From the NCBI GenBank assembly GCA_049324875.1, contig JBMONC010000063.1, forward strand, positions 12,211 through 76,210: DNA of 64,000 bases, written 5' to 3'. Numbering within the stretch: the first letter of the stretch is position 1; the number at the start of each line of letters is the position of its first letter. The translations under genes and the position numbers were made by a program. Positions 9,257 through 16,924 of the stretch are shown in pieces. Origin of the DNA: JAWLHU01 sp049324875. Lineage in GTDB: Bacteria > Bacillota > Sulfobacillia > Symbiobacteriales > Symbiobacteriaceae. The notes under the pieces are model-generated. The model had not been told where the DNA came from and searched no databases. It saw only the letters and a list, made by a program, of their open reading frames with translations.

Positions 9257-9291
9257 CTTTTGAAGGGACTTTTGAAAAGTTCTTTGGAAAG
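9257..9291 (-). repeat. Array of three TTTNNAAA palindromes in the ROK-operon leader
   Basis: On the minus strand the units CTTTCCAAAG (9291-9282), CTTTTCAAAAG (9279-9269) and CCTTCAAAAG (9266-9257) have centres exactly 12.5 bases apart. They lie between the promoter at 9344-9372 and the ROK start codon. The same arrangement occurs in the rplU leader at 58745-58780. Confidence 0.7.
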
Positions 9292-9343
9292 TCCCCGGAC
9301 TCCTTCCGGGGCTGTCATGCTCGGAGCAAGAACTTTCCTGAAC

Positions 9344-9372
9344 ATAATAGACTTGGCCCCCGGTTACATCAA
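9344..9372 (-). promoter_or_regulatory. Sigma-A-like promoter of the ROK/ABC operon
   Basis: Reading the minus strand, TTGATG (9372-9367) and TATTAT (9349-9344) are separated by 17 bases. Transcription would start near 9337, giving a leader of about 108 bases. This leader contains a small CCCCGG/CCGGGG hairpin (about 9293-9311) and the palindrome array. Confidence 0.65.
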
Positions 9373-9431
9373 GGATTTCGATTATTAGTGTAGAATAAGT
9401 GATGTATGTCGACCAAGGGAGGGCATTTCTT

Positions 9432-10766
9432 ATGAAGCGCGCCTGGGTCCTGCTCCCGATCATGCTTCTGCTCCTGGCCAGCATGGGCGCCTCGCTGACC
9501 CAGGCGGCCACCGGGACCGGGGAGCCGGCCGCCAGGGCTCCCCTCGCGGTGAACGAGGAGGAGCTGCCGTCGATCGCCATCTCCCTCGATGGGGTGGAGC
9601 TGGAGGGCTTCGCCCTGGTCAGGCCGCTCGCGGTGAGGCTGCCGCTGGTGGAGGCGACCTGCAGCCCGGACGGGATTTGCACCGGGGATCTGCAGCTTGC
9701 CATCGATGACCTGGACGCTGCGGCCGGCAGCCTGACCGACAAGGCCCGTCACGACACGGCCAAGAATGCGATCGGGAACATCCGGGCGCTGGCGGCCGAG
9801 TTGAACGGGGTCCTGGAGGTGCCCGAGGCCGACCCGGAGGGGTCGATGGAGCGGCTTTACGCGCCGGGGCAGCCGACCTATGGCAACATCACCCTGGAGC
9901 GGGCGCTGACGGGGGACACCTCCCTGCACGGCTGGTTCAACGAGACCTCCAAGGGCCAGAACATCCGCAAGTCGATCTCGATCATCATGCGTGATCGGAA
10001 CCGCAATGAGACGGCCCGCTACAACCTGTTCGAGTGCTGGCCGGTCCAGTGGAGGGTCAGCTCCCGGGACGGCCACCTGGTGGAGGAGATCACCTTTGTG
10101 GCGGAGCGGCTCGAGCGGGCGGCGGGCAGCGCGGACGGCGGCGGCGGGAGGCCTTCGGCTGTGACCGCCCTGCTGGAGGCGGACGGGAAGCCGCTGGGCA
10201 GCTTCGAGCTGGGCGGCCCGGTCGGCGGGCGGATCCGGTGGGGCGACGGCGACTGCGACGACACCGACTCCTGCACCGTCGACGGGGTGGACGATGACTG
10301 CGATGGGGTTATGGAGTGCGCCCCGGACCGCCCGGTCACCTGCGGCGACGGCGCCTGCGTCGCTCCGGTGCTGGCGGCGCTGGATGCGCTCGAGGAGCAG
10401 GTGGCGGGGATCGGGGACCGGGCGAAGCACGACATCGCCATGAACGCCATCCGGAACATGAAGGCGCGGATGGCCGAGGTGGAGAGCAACCTGGAGGGCG
10501 CCCGTCGGCCGGGGCGGACGAAGTACGCGAACATCGTCCTGAAGCGGGGGCTGAGCGGCGATGCCAGAGCAGCCCAGTGGATGAGCTTCGCCGCAGCGGG
10601 AGAGCCGTGGAAGCGGAACCTGACCATGCGGCTCCTGGGGCAGGACGGCAAGGAGATCACCCGGTTCGACATGGGGGGCGGTCCGGTCCTGTACAGCCTG
10701 GCTCCCGGCGAGGACGGGCTGATCGAGACGCTGGAGGTCCGGGTGGACCGCATTGAGATGAAGTAA
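9432..10766 (+). CDS. Exported protein with two tandem T4 gp19-like tail-tube domains
   Basis: A 444-residue protein with a clear Sec signal peptide (MKRAWVLLPIMLLLLASMGA) and GGGAGGG upstream of the ATG at 9432. The rest is an internal duplication. Each unit has a short strand region with cysteines, a helical segment with D+A+HDxAxNAI (KARHDTAKNAI; RAKHDIAMNAI), then a domain like the T4 gp19/CIS tail-tube family: TYGNITLERALTGD near residue 149 and KYANIVLKRGLSGD near 364. The second unit also has an Asp-rich calcium-loop-like stretch (DGVDDDCDG). Tube proteins are normally cytoplasmic, so a signal peptide is unexpected. Function is unknown; a surface or secreted pilus-like or tube-like assembly is possible. 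Confidence 0.82.
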   Translation: MKRAWVLLPIMLLLLASMGASLTQAATGTGEPAARAPLAVNEEELPSIAISLDGVELEGFALVRPLAVRLPLVEATCSPDGICTGDLQLAIDDLDAAAGSLTDKARHDTAKNAIGNIRALAAELNGVLEVPEADPEGSMERLYAPGQPTYGNITLERALTGDTSLHGWFNETSKGQNIRKSISIIMRDRNRNETARYNLFECWPVQWRVSSRDGHLVEEITFVAERLERAAGSADGGGGRPSAVTALLEADGKPLGSFELGGPVGGRIRWGDGDCDDTDSCTVDGVDDDCDGVMECAPDRPVTCGDGACVAPVLAALDALEEQVAGIGDRAKHDIAMNAIRNMKARMAEVESNLEGARRPGRTKYANIVLKRGLSGDARAAQWMSFAAAGEPWKRNLTMRLLGQDGKEITRFDMGGGPVLYSLAPGEDGLIETLEVRVDRIEMK

Positions 10767-10770
10767 CGCA

Positions 10771-10804
10771 AGACCCCACCATCCGCAGTCGGGTGGTGGG
10801 GTCT
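10771..10804. terminator. Terminator hairpin between converging genes
   Basis: AGACCCCACC and GGTGGGGTCT pair just after the stop of the double-gp19 gene. It can serve that gene and, in reverse, the lipoprotein gene ending at 10905. Confidence 0.75.
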
Positions 10805-10904
10805 CGCCTGTTCATGTCGCCCATCGGGATGGAACATTGTGCCACCGCTCAGGTCCGCATCAAGACGGAGAAGGTCCTGGCCCGGTTATTGGCGGCCCAT
10901 CGGG

Positions 10905-11513
10905 TCACCGCCTGCAGTGGATGCGGGTGATCTTCCAGCGGTCGCCGGTGCGGATCAGGTAGACCTCCATCTCCGACCAGCGCTTCTCCCCGTCCCAGGG
11001 GCCGTGGTAGGCCATCAGGGCGGCCTCGGTGCCGACGATGTCCGCCGGACCGACGATCACCCCGTCGGCGATGTTCTGGGCGCAGAGGAAGAGGTCGAGG
11101 CCGGGCTGGTGGGTCTCCCGCCACTCCTTCAGCTTGGCCTCGACCGTGGCGATCCAGCCGGGGTGGAGGTCGTCGGCGTTCCGGTAGGTCCCATCGGCGA
11201 TCGGGCTGCCCTGGGTCTTGCTCTGGTTCATGTACCAGTCGAAAAACCCCTGGGCCAGGGCTTCCGGGGTGCCGGGCAGCCACTGCTGCCGGACCACCGG
11301 CTCCAGGGGCTTGGGGACGGGTGCGGGGACGGGCTGGGTTGTGCTCGGCTGGGCTGTGATGGGCTGGGCCATGCCGGGCTCGGTCCTGGCAGGGGCCTGG
11401 GCCTGGGTCTGGGGCGGCCCCCCGGGCGGCGGGGGCGAGGCCGTCCGGCCGCACCCGGCCAGGAGCACCGCCACAGCCAACAGAGTGGCCAGGAGCTTTG
11501 CGGAGGGGGTCAT
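10905..11513 (-). CDS. Hypothetical lipoprotein with Pro/Gln/Thr-rich linker
   Basis: A 202-residue protein whose signal peptide ends LLAVAVLLAGC, a lipobox. A 50-residue linker rich in Pro, Gln and Thr suggests an extended tether outside the membrane. The folded C-terminal half (about 75-200) contains QGFFDWYMNQ and ends with WSEMEVYLIRTGDRWKITRI, resembling small NTF2-like or DUF3828-type domains; that match is tentative. It lies between the exported double-gp19 gene and the end of the tail-like operon. Whether it belongs to either is unknown. Confidence 0.75.
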   Translation of the reverse strand: MTPSAKLLATLLAVAVLLAGCGRTASPPPPGGPPQTQAQAPARTEPGMAQPITAQPSTTQPVPAPVPKPLEPVVRQQWLPGTPEALAQGFFDWYMNQSKTQGSPIADGTYRNADDLHPGWIATVEAKLKEWRETHQPGLDLFLCAQNIADGVIVGPADIVGTEAALMAYHGPWDGEKRWSEMEVYLIRTGDRWKITRIHCRR

Positions 11514-11663
11514 GGTTCATTACGCCTGCCTTATCCAAGATTTCCGTGGGGTTCACCCTCCTCAACGGCTGGTCCGGCGGAAGGATGCGGACCATCTGCT
11601 TAAAACTTTCTGATGTTGGACATGTATCACTTGTATGGAGCGGTCTCCACCTGCGGAAAAGGC

Positions 11664-11725
11664 GAGATCTGTGAGCTTTTTCCGACCAGCAGATGTGGTC
11701 TGCCGGGTAAAAACTCACAGATCTC
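11664..11725. repeat. Long inverted repeat, copy 1
   Basis: GAGATCTGTGAG (11664-11675) and its exact complement CTCACAGATCTC (11714-11725) enclose a T-run/A-run pair and an inner GACCA/TGGTC stem, making one nested 62-base hairpin. The 347-base gap 11514-11860 otherwise shows no gene. Confidence 0.85.
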
Positions 11726-11802
11726 CTGGTGGAGTGCCTGTATTGGGCCTGGAGGTAGGTATTTGGGCTGATTTTGGCGGCTAGATGGCGAATGGCCGGG
11801 GC

Positions 11803-11860
11803 GATCTGTGAGCTTTTACTCGCCTGTTACTCGGTCTTCCGGGGAAAAATCTCACAGATC
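11803..11860. repeat. Long inverted repeat, copy 2
   Basis: GATCTGTGAG (11803-11812) and CTCACAGATC (11851-11860) have the same outer arms as copy 1, again followed inside by CTTTT and AAAAA. The loop sequence is unrelated to copy 1. It abuts the stop codon of the last gene of the tail-like operon (11861-11863), 139 bases from copy 1. Confidence 0.85.
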
Positions 11861-13642
11861 TCATGCGCCGTGGCCCACTATCGGCTTGTACAGGGAGAGT
11901 TGGGCGGTCAGGGAGGCCCTGATAGCCGAGGTGAAGGTGACAACCAGCTTCTCATCGGAGGGCCGCGGAACCGGAAGGCCGGGGGTCTGCAGCGAGATCC
12001 GGTCCGGGGCTGGGAGCGGGAGGGCTTGGGGTGGCTGGGTTCCCAGGGCGTAGACCACCAGCTCGGCCCGCTCGGCCGGCAGGGGCTCCAGCTCCAGGTC
12101 GATCAGCCAGAGGGCCGCCTCCCGGTTGAAGGCCTGGAGCTCCCAGCTCCCGGTCCGGTCCAGGTTGCGGGCCAGGGCCGCCCCGGCCCCCGCGCCGGCC
12201 GGGATCCGCAAGGCGCCCTCGGGCGGGACTCCCAGGCTCCGGTGGGCCAGGAGGCTCCCGCCCTCCCGGCCGGCGGCCACGACGAAGAGCGGGCGGGTCG
12301 CCTGGGCACCGTCCAGCTCCACCGGCTTCTCCAGGGCGGCCCGGAACCAGAAGCCGCCGCCGGCGGCCACGTAGGCGCCCGCATCGGCGGGGAGGGTGAG
12401 CTCGGCCTGGGCCAGGGGCTGGTCCGACGGAAAGGGAGGCTCGCCCGAGGCCTCGGCCAGCCGGATCTCCAGCCGCTCCTCCGCCCGGGGAAGGCCGGGG
12501 AGCATCAGCCAGACCGCCAGCAGCCGGCGCTTCTCGGCCGGGGCCTCACCGGCGGCCAGCCGGACGGCCTGCGCCACCTCCAGCCGCTCGGTGGCGCGCA
12601 CCGAGAAGGTCGGGTTGCCGGGGGCCAGCTCCAGCCGCCGTCCGCCCTCGATCCGGCCGGCGATCCGGAGCGAGGCGCTCGCCTCGGGCGCCTCGCCGAA
12701 GGGCCAGGGCAGCTCCAGCACGGCAGGGTTGAGGGAGTCCAGGGCGAGGCTCTGCTCGGGGCCGGCGTAGGAGCGGCCCCAGGCCCCGTCCAGGTCGACC
12801 TGGACGACGCCATCGGTCAGGGAGGTGATGCGGAGCTGCACCTCGGCCTCCCCGCCGCTGCTCCCGCGCCGCCAGGCGGCGTTGATCTGGCCGGTCAGGT
12901 CCCGGGAGGTGGCGGTTCCTTCCAGCGCCATCTCGGCGGGGAAGAGCTGGGCCGGGGTGTCATCGCCCAGGGCCAGCGCCACCCGGGAGGGCAGGCTGGG
13001 GGAGCTGAGCAGGATCTCGGCATCCTCATCCTCCAGCTTTACCTGGACCGCCTGGGTGAGCACCGCCTGCTCGTGGTAGCCGGAGTAGAGGTACTTCCCC
13101 CGGCCCCCGCGGAACCGGTTCAGGTGGAGGGGCTGCACATAGGTCCGGTAGTCGCCCTCCTTGTACCGGACCTCCACATCAGCGGCGGAGCGGGCCGTGC
13201 GGACCCCCACCGCCTCGATCCGGGCCGGGGCGGCCAGCAGGATCTCCTGCCAGGCCGGGTCGGCGCCGGAGACGGCCCGGGAGGAGCCCCACTCGGGCCG
13301 GGCCAGGTTCCGGATGAGGGAGCGGGCGGTCAGCCGGATCACAAAGGCGTGGAAGAGCAGGTCAGCCGGCCCCTGCAGCCGCACCGTGGAGGGGATGTTG
13401 GCCCGCAGGAGCAGGCTCGCCACACGGGTTTGGGGCTGGTCCAGCCGCAGCACGGCGGTGGAGGCCGGCGGGGCGGCCGGCTCCCACCACCAGCCGGCCC
13501 GGTAGTACTGGTAGATCTGCTCCACGTCCATGCCCGCCTCGATCTCGCCGGGGCGGATCTGCCGGATGCCCCGGCCCATCTCGGCCTCGTAGGCCTGCCC
13601 ACGGCCGGAGGCGGCCTTCCCATCGCCTGGGTGGATCAGCAC
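11861..13642 (-). CDS. Large beta-rich protein, last gene of the tail-like operon (unknown function)
   Basis: A 593-residue protein with no signal peptide and no family I recognise. Starting from the GTG at 13642, an early region contains QIYQYYRAGWWWEPAAPP. The rest is rich in alternating hydrophobic and charged stretches typical of beta-sandwich repeats (for example VVQVDLDGAWGRSYAG and LELAPGNPTFSVRATERLEVA). It follows the 376-residue protein by six bases, in the place where tail systems often encode fibre or receptor-binding parts. A structural or target-binding role is inference. Confidence 0.7.
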   Translation of the reverse strand: MLIHPGDGKAASGRGQAYEAEMGRGIRQIRPGEIEAGMDVEQIYQYYRAGWWWEPAAPPASTAVLRLDQPQTRVASLLLRANIPSTVRLQGPADLLFHAFVIRLTARSLIRNLARPEWGSSRAVSGADPAWQEILLAAPARIEAVGVRTARSAADVEVRYKEGDYRTYVQPLHLNRFRGGRGKYLYSGYHEQAVLTQAVQVKLEDEDAEILLSSPSLPSRVALALGDDTPAQLFPAEMALEGTATSRDLTGQINAAWRRGSSGGEAEVQLRITSLTDGVVQVDLDGAWGRSYAGPEQSLALDSLNPAVLELPWPFGEAPEASASLRIAGRIEGGRRLELAPGNPTFSVRATERLEVAQAVRLAAGEAPAEKRRLLAVWLMLPGLPRAEERLEIRLAEASGEPPFPSDQPLAQAELTLPADAGAYVAAGGGFWFRAALEKPVELDGAQATRPLFVVAAGREGGSLLAHRSLGVPPEGALRIPAGAGAGAALARNLDRTGSWELQAFNREAALWLIDLELEPLPAERAELVVYALGTQPPQALPLPAPDRISLQTPGLPVPRPSDEKLVVTFTSAIRASLTAQLSLYKPIVGHGA

Positions 13643-13648
13643 CTTCCC

Positions 13649-14779
13649 TCACCTCCCGCGGATCAGCAGCGCGCCCAGGGCGACCTGCTCCCGCCGCTCC
13701 GGCCGGAGGGCGGTGGCGACCGGCAGCGCCAGCATGGCCACCTGGGCGTGGATCTCGGGGGAGAGGATCAGCCGCGCCAGCACCTCCGACTCCTCCGGCG
13801 TGGGCGCCAGCAGGGCGCGGGCGGGCAGAGCAAAGGCGACCGGGTCCTGCCGGTAGAGCGGGGTCAGCTCCAGGGCGGTCTGCCGCGCCAGGGCGATGCT
13901 GGTCAGCTGCCCCAGGCGGCTCTCCTCGGCGGGGCCGGCCGTGCGCAGCTCGGCCGCGATCGCCGCGACCCGCGCCGGGCCCAGCCGGCCCAGATCGCCC
14001 AGGGTGGTGACCGCCAGCTCCCCCAGCTCGGCGATCACCGGTTCGCTCAGTCCATCGAACCAGCTGAGGGAGAGCGCCTCGGCCGGGGCGTAGACCGAGG
14101 AGGCCGCCACCTTCAGCGGCTTGTTTCGGACGGTCAGCTCGCCGCCGATCCGGAGGATCCGCCCGCCCTCCAGCGCCGCCGGGCTCAGCCGGAACTGGCA
14201 GGAGGCGGTCAGGGGGATCTCCCACTGCCGGTGGTTCTCCGGGTTCTCCCGGATCAGGGTCACCTCGCCCACCTCCCAGGCGGTCCAGGCCAGGGAGGCC
14301 TTGCGGGCGGCGTGGGCGGCGGTGGCGGCCCCGGCGGGCCGCGCCCCGATCTCCAGCTCAACCAGGGGGAGCACCGGGCCGTCGGCGGCGGGGCCGGGCT
14401 GCTCCTTCAGCAGCGCCAGCAGGGTGAGGGCGGCCACATCCACCCGGTGAAGCTCGCTGCCGGGCGGGGTCACCTCCAGGCTGCCCCCGGGGTAGGGGCC
14501 CGCCTGGCCCAGGAGCCGGAGGGCGACCAGGGCCTTCAGGTGGAGCCATCCCCCGTCCGGGGCGGGGCGGGGGCCCAGGTCCCGGTCCTCCGGCTGGGGC
14601 CTGAGCGACTGGACCTGAACCAGGGCGGCCACCTCGGTCGCCCCCAGGGGCGGCCCCGGCGGCAAGGTGAGCTGCCCGGGCACCGCCCGCACGTGGCCGA
14701 AGAGGTCGCTCTCGGCCGAGAGCGCCTGGATCTGCCGCTGGGCCCAGGCTGCCAGATGGGCCTCCATGGCCAGAATCAT
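13649..14779 (-). CDS. Tail-operon protein of unknown function (376 aa)
   Basis: This gene starts inside the end of the preceding fibre-like gene (four-base overlap), so the two are translationally coupled. The first half is mixed alpha/beta (MILAMEAHLAAWAQRQIQAL, then several beta-like segments). The middle has a helix-hairpin-helix-like run, TTLGDLGRLGPARVAAIA. The last 100 residues are Leu/Ala/Pro-rich helices. No database family is recognised by eye. Its position after the fibre-like gene suggests a fibre accessory, chaperone or baseplate part. Confidence 0.65.
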   Translation of the reverse strand: MILAMEAHLAAWAQRQIQALSAESDLFGHVRAVPGQLTLPPGPPLGATEVAALVQVQSLRPQPEDRDLGPRPAPDGGWLHLKALVALRLLGQAGPYPGGSLEVTPPGSELHRVDVAALTLLALLKEQPGPAADGPVLPLVELEIGARPAGAATAAHAARKASLAWTAWEVGEVTLIRENPENHRQWEIPLTASCQFRLSPAALEGGRILRIGGELTVRNKPLKVAASSVYAPAEALSLSWFDGLSEPVIAELGELAVTTLGDLGRLGPARVAAIAAELRTAGPAEESRLGQLTSIALARQTALELTPLYRQDPVAFALPARALLAPTPEESEVLARLILSPEIHAQVAMLALPVATALRPERREQVALGALLIRGR

Positions 14780-16413
14780 GACGCGACCAGCTCCCCGTGG
14801 ATGGCGATGCTGAAGGAGAGTTTGTTGACCAGGTCGCTCCCCCGGAAGAAGAGCAGGTCGACGTACTCAGCCCGGCGGTGGAGCACCTGGGGGATCAGCG
14901 GCGGCTGCGCCTCCTCCTCCTCGAAGAGGTAGTCGGGGGTGATGCTGACGGTGTACGAGGTGTCGGTGTAGGGGGTGGCGAAGCGCACCCGGACGAACTC
15001 CCGCCCCCGGTGGCGCATCCGGATCACCGACCGGATGTTCCGGCTGCCGCCGGTCCAGTAGCCGGCGGCCAGCAGGTGCGGGTTGTTGAGGAAGTCGTAG
15101 ATCTTGGGGATCTTCAGCAGGTAGTCGGGATGGAGCCGCTCGTCGTTCTCGATGCCGAAGTGGTAGAGGATCCGGCTGAGGACCAGCAGCTCTTCCTTGC
15201 TGGGGTTCTTGTGGGGGCTGAAGGTGACCGGCTGGCCGCTGTCGCTGAAGACGGCGTTGCCGCCCACGCCGGGCTGGTAGAGGGCGGTCCCCTCCCGGGC
15301 GCCCTTCCAGCCGATGCTGGCCGGGTCGACCAGCATCCCGATCCGGTGCCGCTCCTGCAGGTCGTCCGACGGGTGGGGGTTCAGGAAGAGTGAAGGGTCG
15401 AAGGGCAGCCGGTGGATGGGGGTGGTGCCGATGGGCTCCAGGATGATGGGGGCGGTCCGGATCGGCTGCCTGCGGATGGGGGCCGTCCGGATCGGCTCGG
15501 CGTAGATGGGCGCCGTCCGGATGGGGGCGGCCCGCTCAAAGGCCCCGATCAGGTTGAAGCTCTCGGTGCGCAGGGGGTTGTTCAGACGGGTCAGGTCGGC
15601 CCCGGCTGCGCCCAGCCGGCCCAGCAGCTCCTTCATCTCGGCGTCGGCCAGGCTCAGCCGCTCCCCGGAGGCCAGGGTCACCCCCCAGTGGCTCCCCTCG
15701 GAGCGGACCTCGGCCACCGCCCCGCCCAGCACCTCCCGGACCACCGGCTCGTTCTGCTTGAAGAAGCCGGCCAGGGAGACGGCCATCTCGGCCCGGGTGG
15801 CCAGGTCCAGGTTGGGGATGATCGGCCGGACGGCGTCGGGCGGCAGGATGGAGCGGATCGGCTGCCAGCCGCCGTCATCCCGCAGGCGGCGGATGGGCAG
15901 GTCGTGGACCCGCACCGGCGCCGCCTCGTCCAGGAGCCAGTCGAACCAGGGCCGGTCCGGGGTGGGATAGGCGATCAGCCCGTCCAGCCAGGTGCAGTAG
16001 CCGTAGGTGGTCGCCCCCTCCCGGGGCGCGTTCAGCAGGGCGAGCACCTCGTCGGCCAGCTTGGCCAGGGTGACCGCCTTCTCCTTGATCTGGGGCGTCC
16101 CCACCGCTTCATCAACCAGATGATTGCTGCCGATGCACTTCTCCTGGATCTCGCTGGCGCCCACCGCCCCGTTGTGGATGTCCCCCTTGGCCACGGCGTT
16201 GGGGCTGATGTGCTGGCCCCGCACGGCGTTGGGGGCGAGCCCCTGCCAGTCGATGGGCACCCCCCGGGGCGAGGCCTGATCGTTGCCGGTGTGGTCATGG
16301 GTCAGGAGCAGCAGGAGCAGCTCCTTCTGCATGGCGTTCAGCTCTTCAGCGGTCAGTGGCTGTCCGGGTTTGAAGGTGACCGGGATCCTGGCCCCGCCCG
16401 GAAGATCGCTCAT
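14776..16413 (-). CDS. Tail fibre-like protein with a PI-every-five-residues repeat
   Basis: About 545 residues from the ATG at 16413 (MSDLPGGARIPVTFKPGQPL). The N-terminal part has ELNAMQKELLLLLLTHDHTG, similar in feel to tail-fibre attachment regions, followed by short repeats (AVGASEIQEK, AVGTPQIKEK). In the middle, about residues 294-336, Pro-Ile recurs every five residues (RTAPI, YAEPI, RTAPI, RRQPI, RTAPI, ILEPI, GTTPI). Toward the C-terminus are aromatic and charged beta strands. Its place directly after the gpI-like gene and one small gene matches tail-fibre loci, so a role in target recognition is likely. The receptor is unknown. Confidence 0.7.
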   Translation of the reverse strand: MSDLPGGARIPVTFKPGQPLTAEELNAMQKELLLLLLTHDHTGNDQASPRGVPIDWQGLAPNAVRGQHISPNAVAKGDIHNGAVGASEIQEKCIGSNHLVDEAVGTPQIKEKAVTLAKLADEVLALLNAPREGATTYGYCTWLDGLIAYPTPDRPWFDWLLDEAAPVRVHDLPIRRLRDDGGWQPIRSILPPDAVRPIIPNLDLATRAEMAVSLAGFFKQNEPVVREVLGGAVAEVRSEGSHWGVTLASGERLSLADAEMKELLGRLGAAGADLTRLNNPLRTESFNLIGAFERAAPIRTAPIYAEPIRTAPIRRQPIRTAPIILEPIGTTPIHRLPFDPSLFLNPHPSDDLQERHRIGMLVDPASIGWKGAREGTALYQPGVGGNAVFSDSGQPVTFSPHKNPSKEELLVLSRILYHFGIENDERLHPDYLLKIPKIYDFLNNPHLLAAGYWTGGSRNIRSVIRMRHRGREFVRVRFATPYTDTSYTVSITPDYLFEEEEAQPPLIPQVLHRRAEYVDLLFFRGSDLVNKLSFSIAIHGELVAS

Positions 16414-16447
16414 ACCCCATCCTCCTTCTTCGCCTCGGGAGGCTGTG

Positions 16448-16921
16448 CTACGCCCCCTGCGGGGCGAAGGCAAGCGTCCAGGTCAGGGTCAGGACCTCCT
16501 TGGCCCGCACGGTCTGGTGCGGCTTGACCAGGGCGCGGTTGTAGAGGGTGGTCACCTGGCTCTCGCCCAGGGTGCAGGTCAGCATCAGCCCGGCCTCCTT
16601 GATCAGCCGCTCCCGCTCAGCGGGGGGGAAGGAGGCCCGGAGGGTGACCACGCCCTCCTTCACCCTCACCTCCGTGACCGGGACCGGCTCCAGGCCGTCG
16701 GGGTCGTAGAGCTTGGTCAGGTCGGGGACGGTCGGCTCGGCAGAGACCCCGGCGGCGATGGCGAAGCTGGGGCCGGTGGCCGCCCCGCTGAGCAGCTGGG
16801 CCACCATCTGCCGCCCCCCGTCGACCACCGTGTTCCTCCCCTCCGACCGCACCACCGTGCCGTCGGATCGGGTCACCTCCAGCCGGACAACTCCGTGGAT
16901 GGCCAGCGATTCATGCCCCAT
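16448..16921 (-). CDS. Small beta-rich tail protein (157 aa)
   Basis: A 157-residue protein. It opens with LAIHGVVRLEVTRSDGTVV, then has the NTVVDGGRQMVAQLL segment seen in some phage tail-fibre or baseplate accessory proteins, and ends with beta strands (EVLTLTWTLAFAPQGA). It starts three bases after the stop of the gpI-like gene and precedes the fibre-like gene, so it probably connects fibre and baseplate. The match is to a general pattern, not a named family. Confidence 0.65.
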   Translation of the reverse strand: MGHESLAIHGVVRLEVTRSDGTVVRSEGRNTVVDGGRQMVAQLLSGAATGPSFAIAAGVSAEPTVPDLTKLYDPDGLEPVPVTEVRVKEGVVTLRASFPPAERERLIKEAGLMLTCTLGESQVTTLYNRALVKPHQTVRAKEVLTLTWTLAFAPQGA

Positions 16922-16924
16922 GGG

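Noticed and set aside
11774..14932. A 1052-codon open frame on the plus strand
   Set aside because: Antisense to the last tail-operon genes, with composition typical of a GC-skewed shadow (Gly, Gln, Leu, Arg) and no motif.
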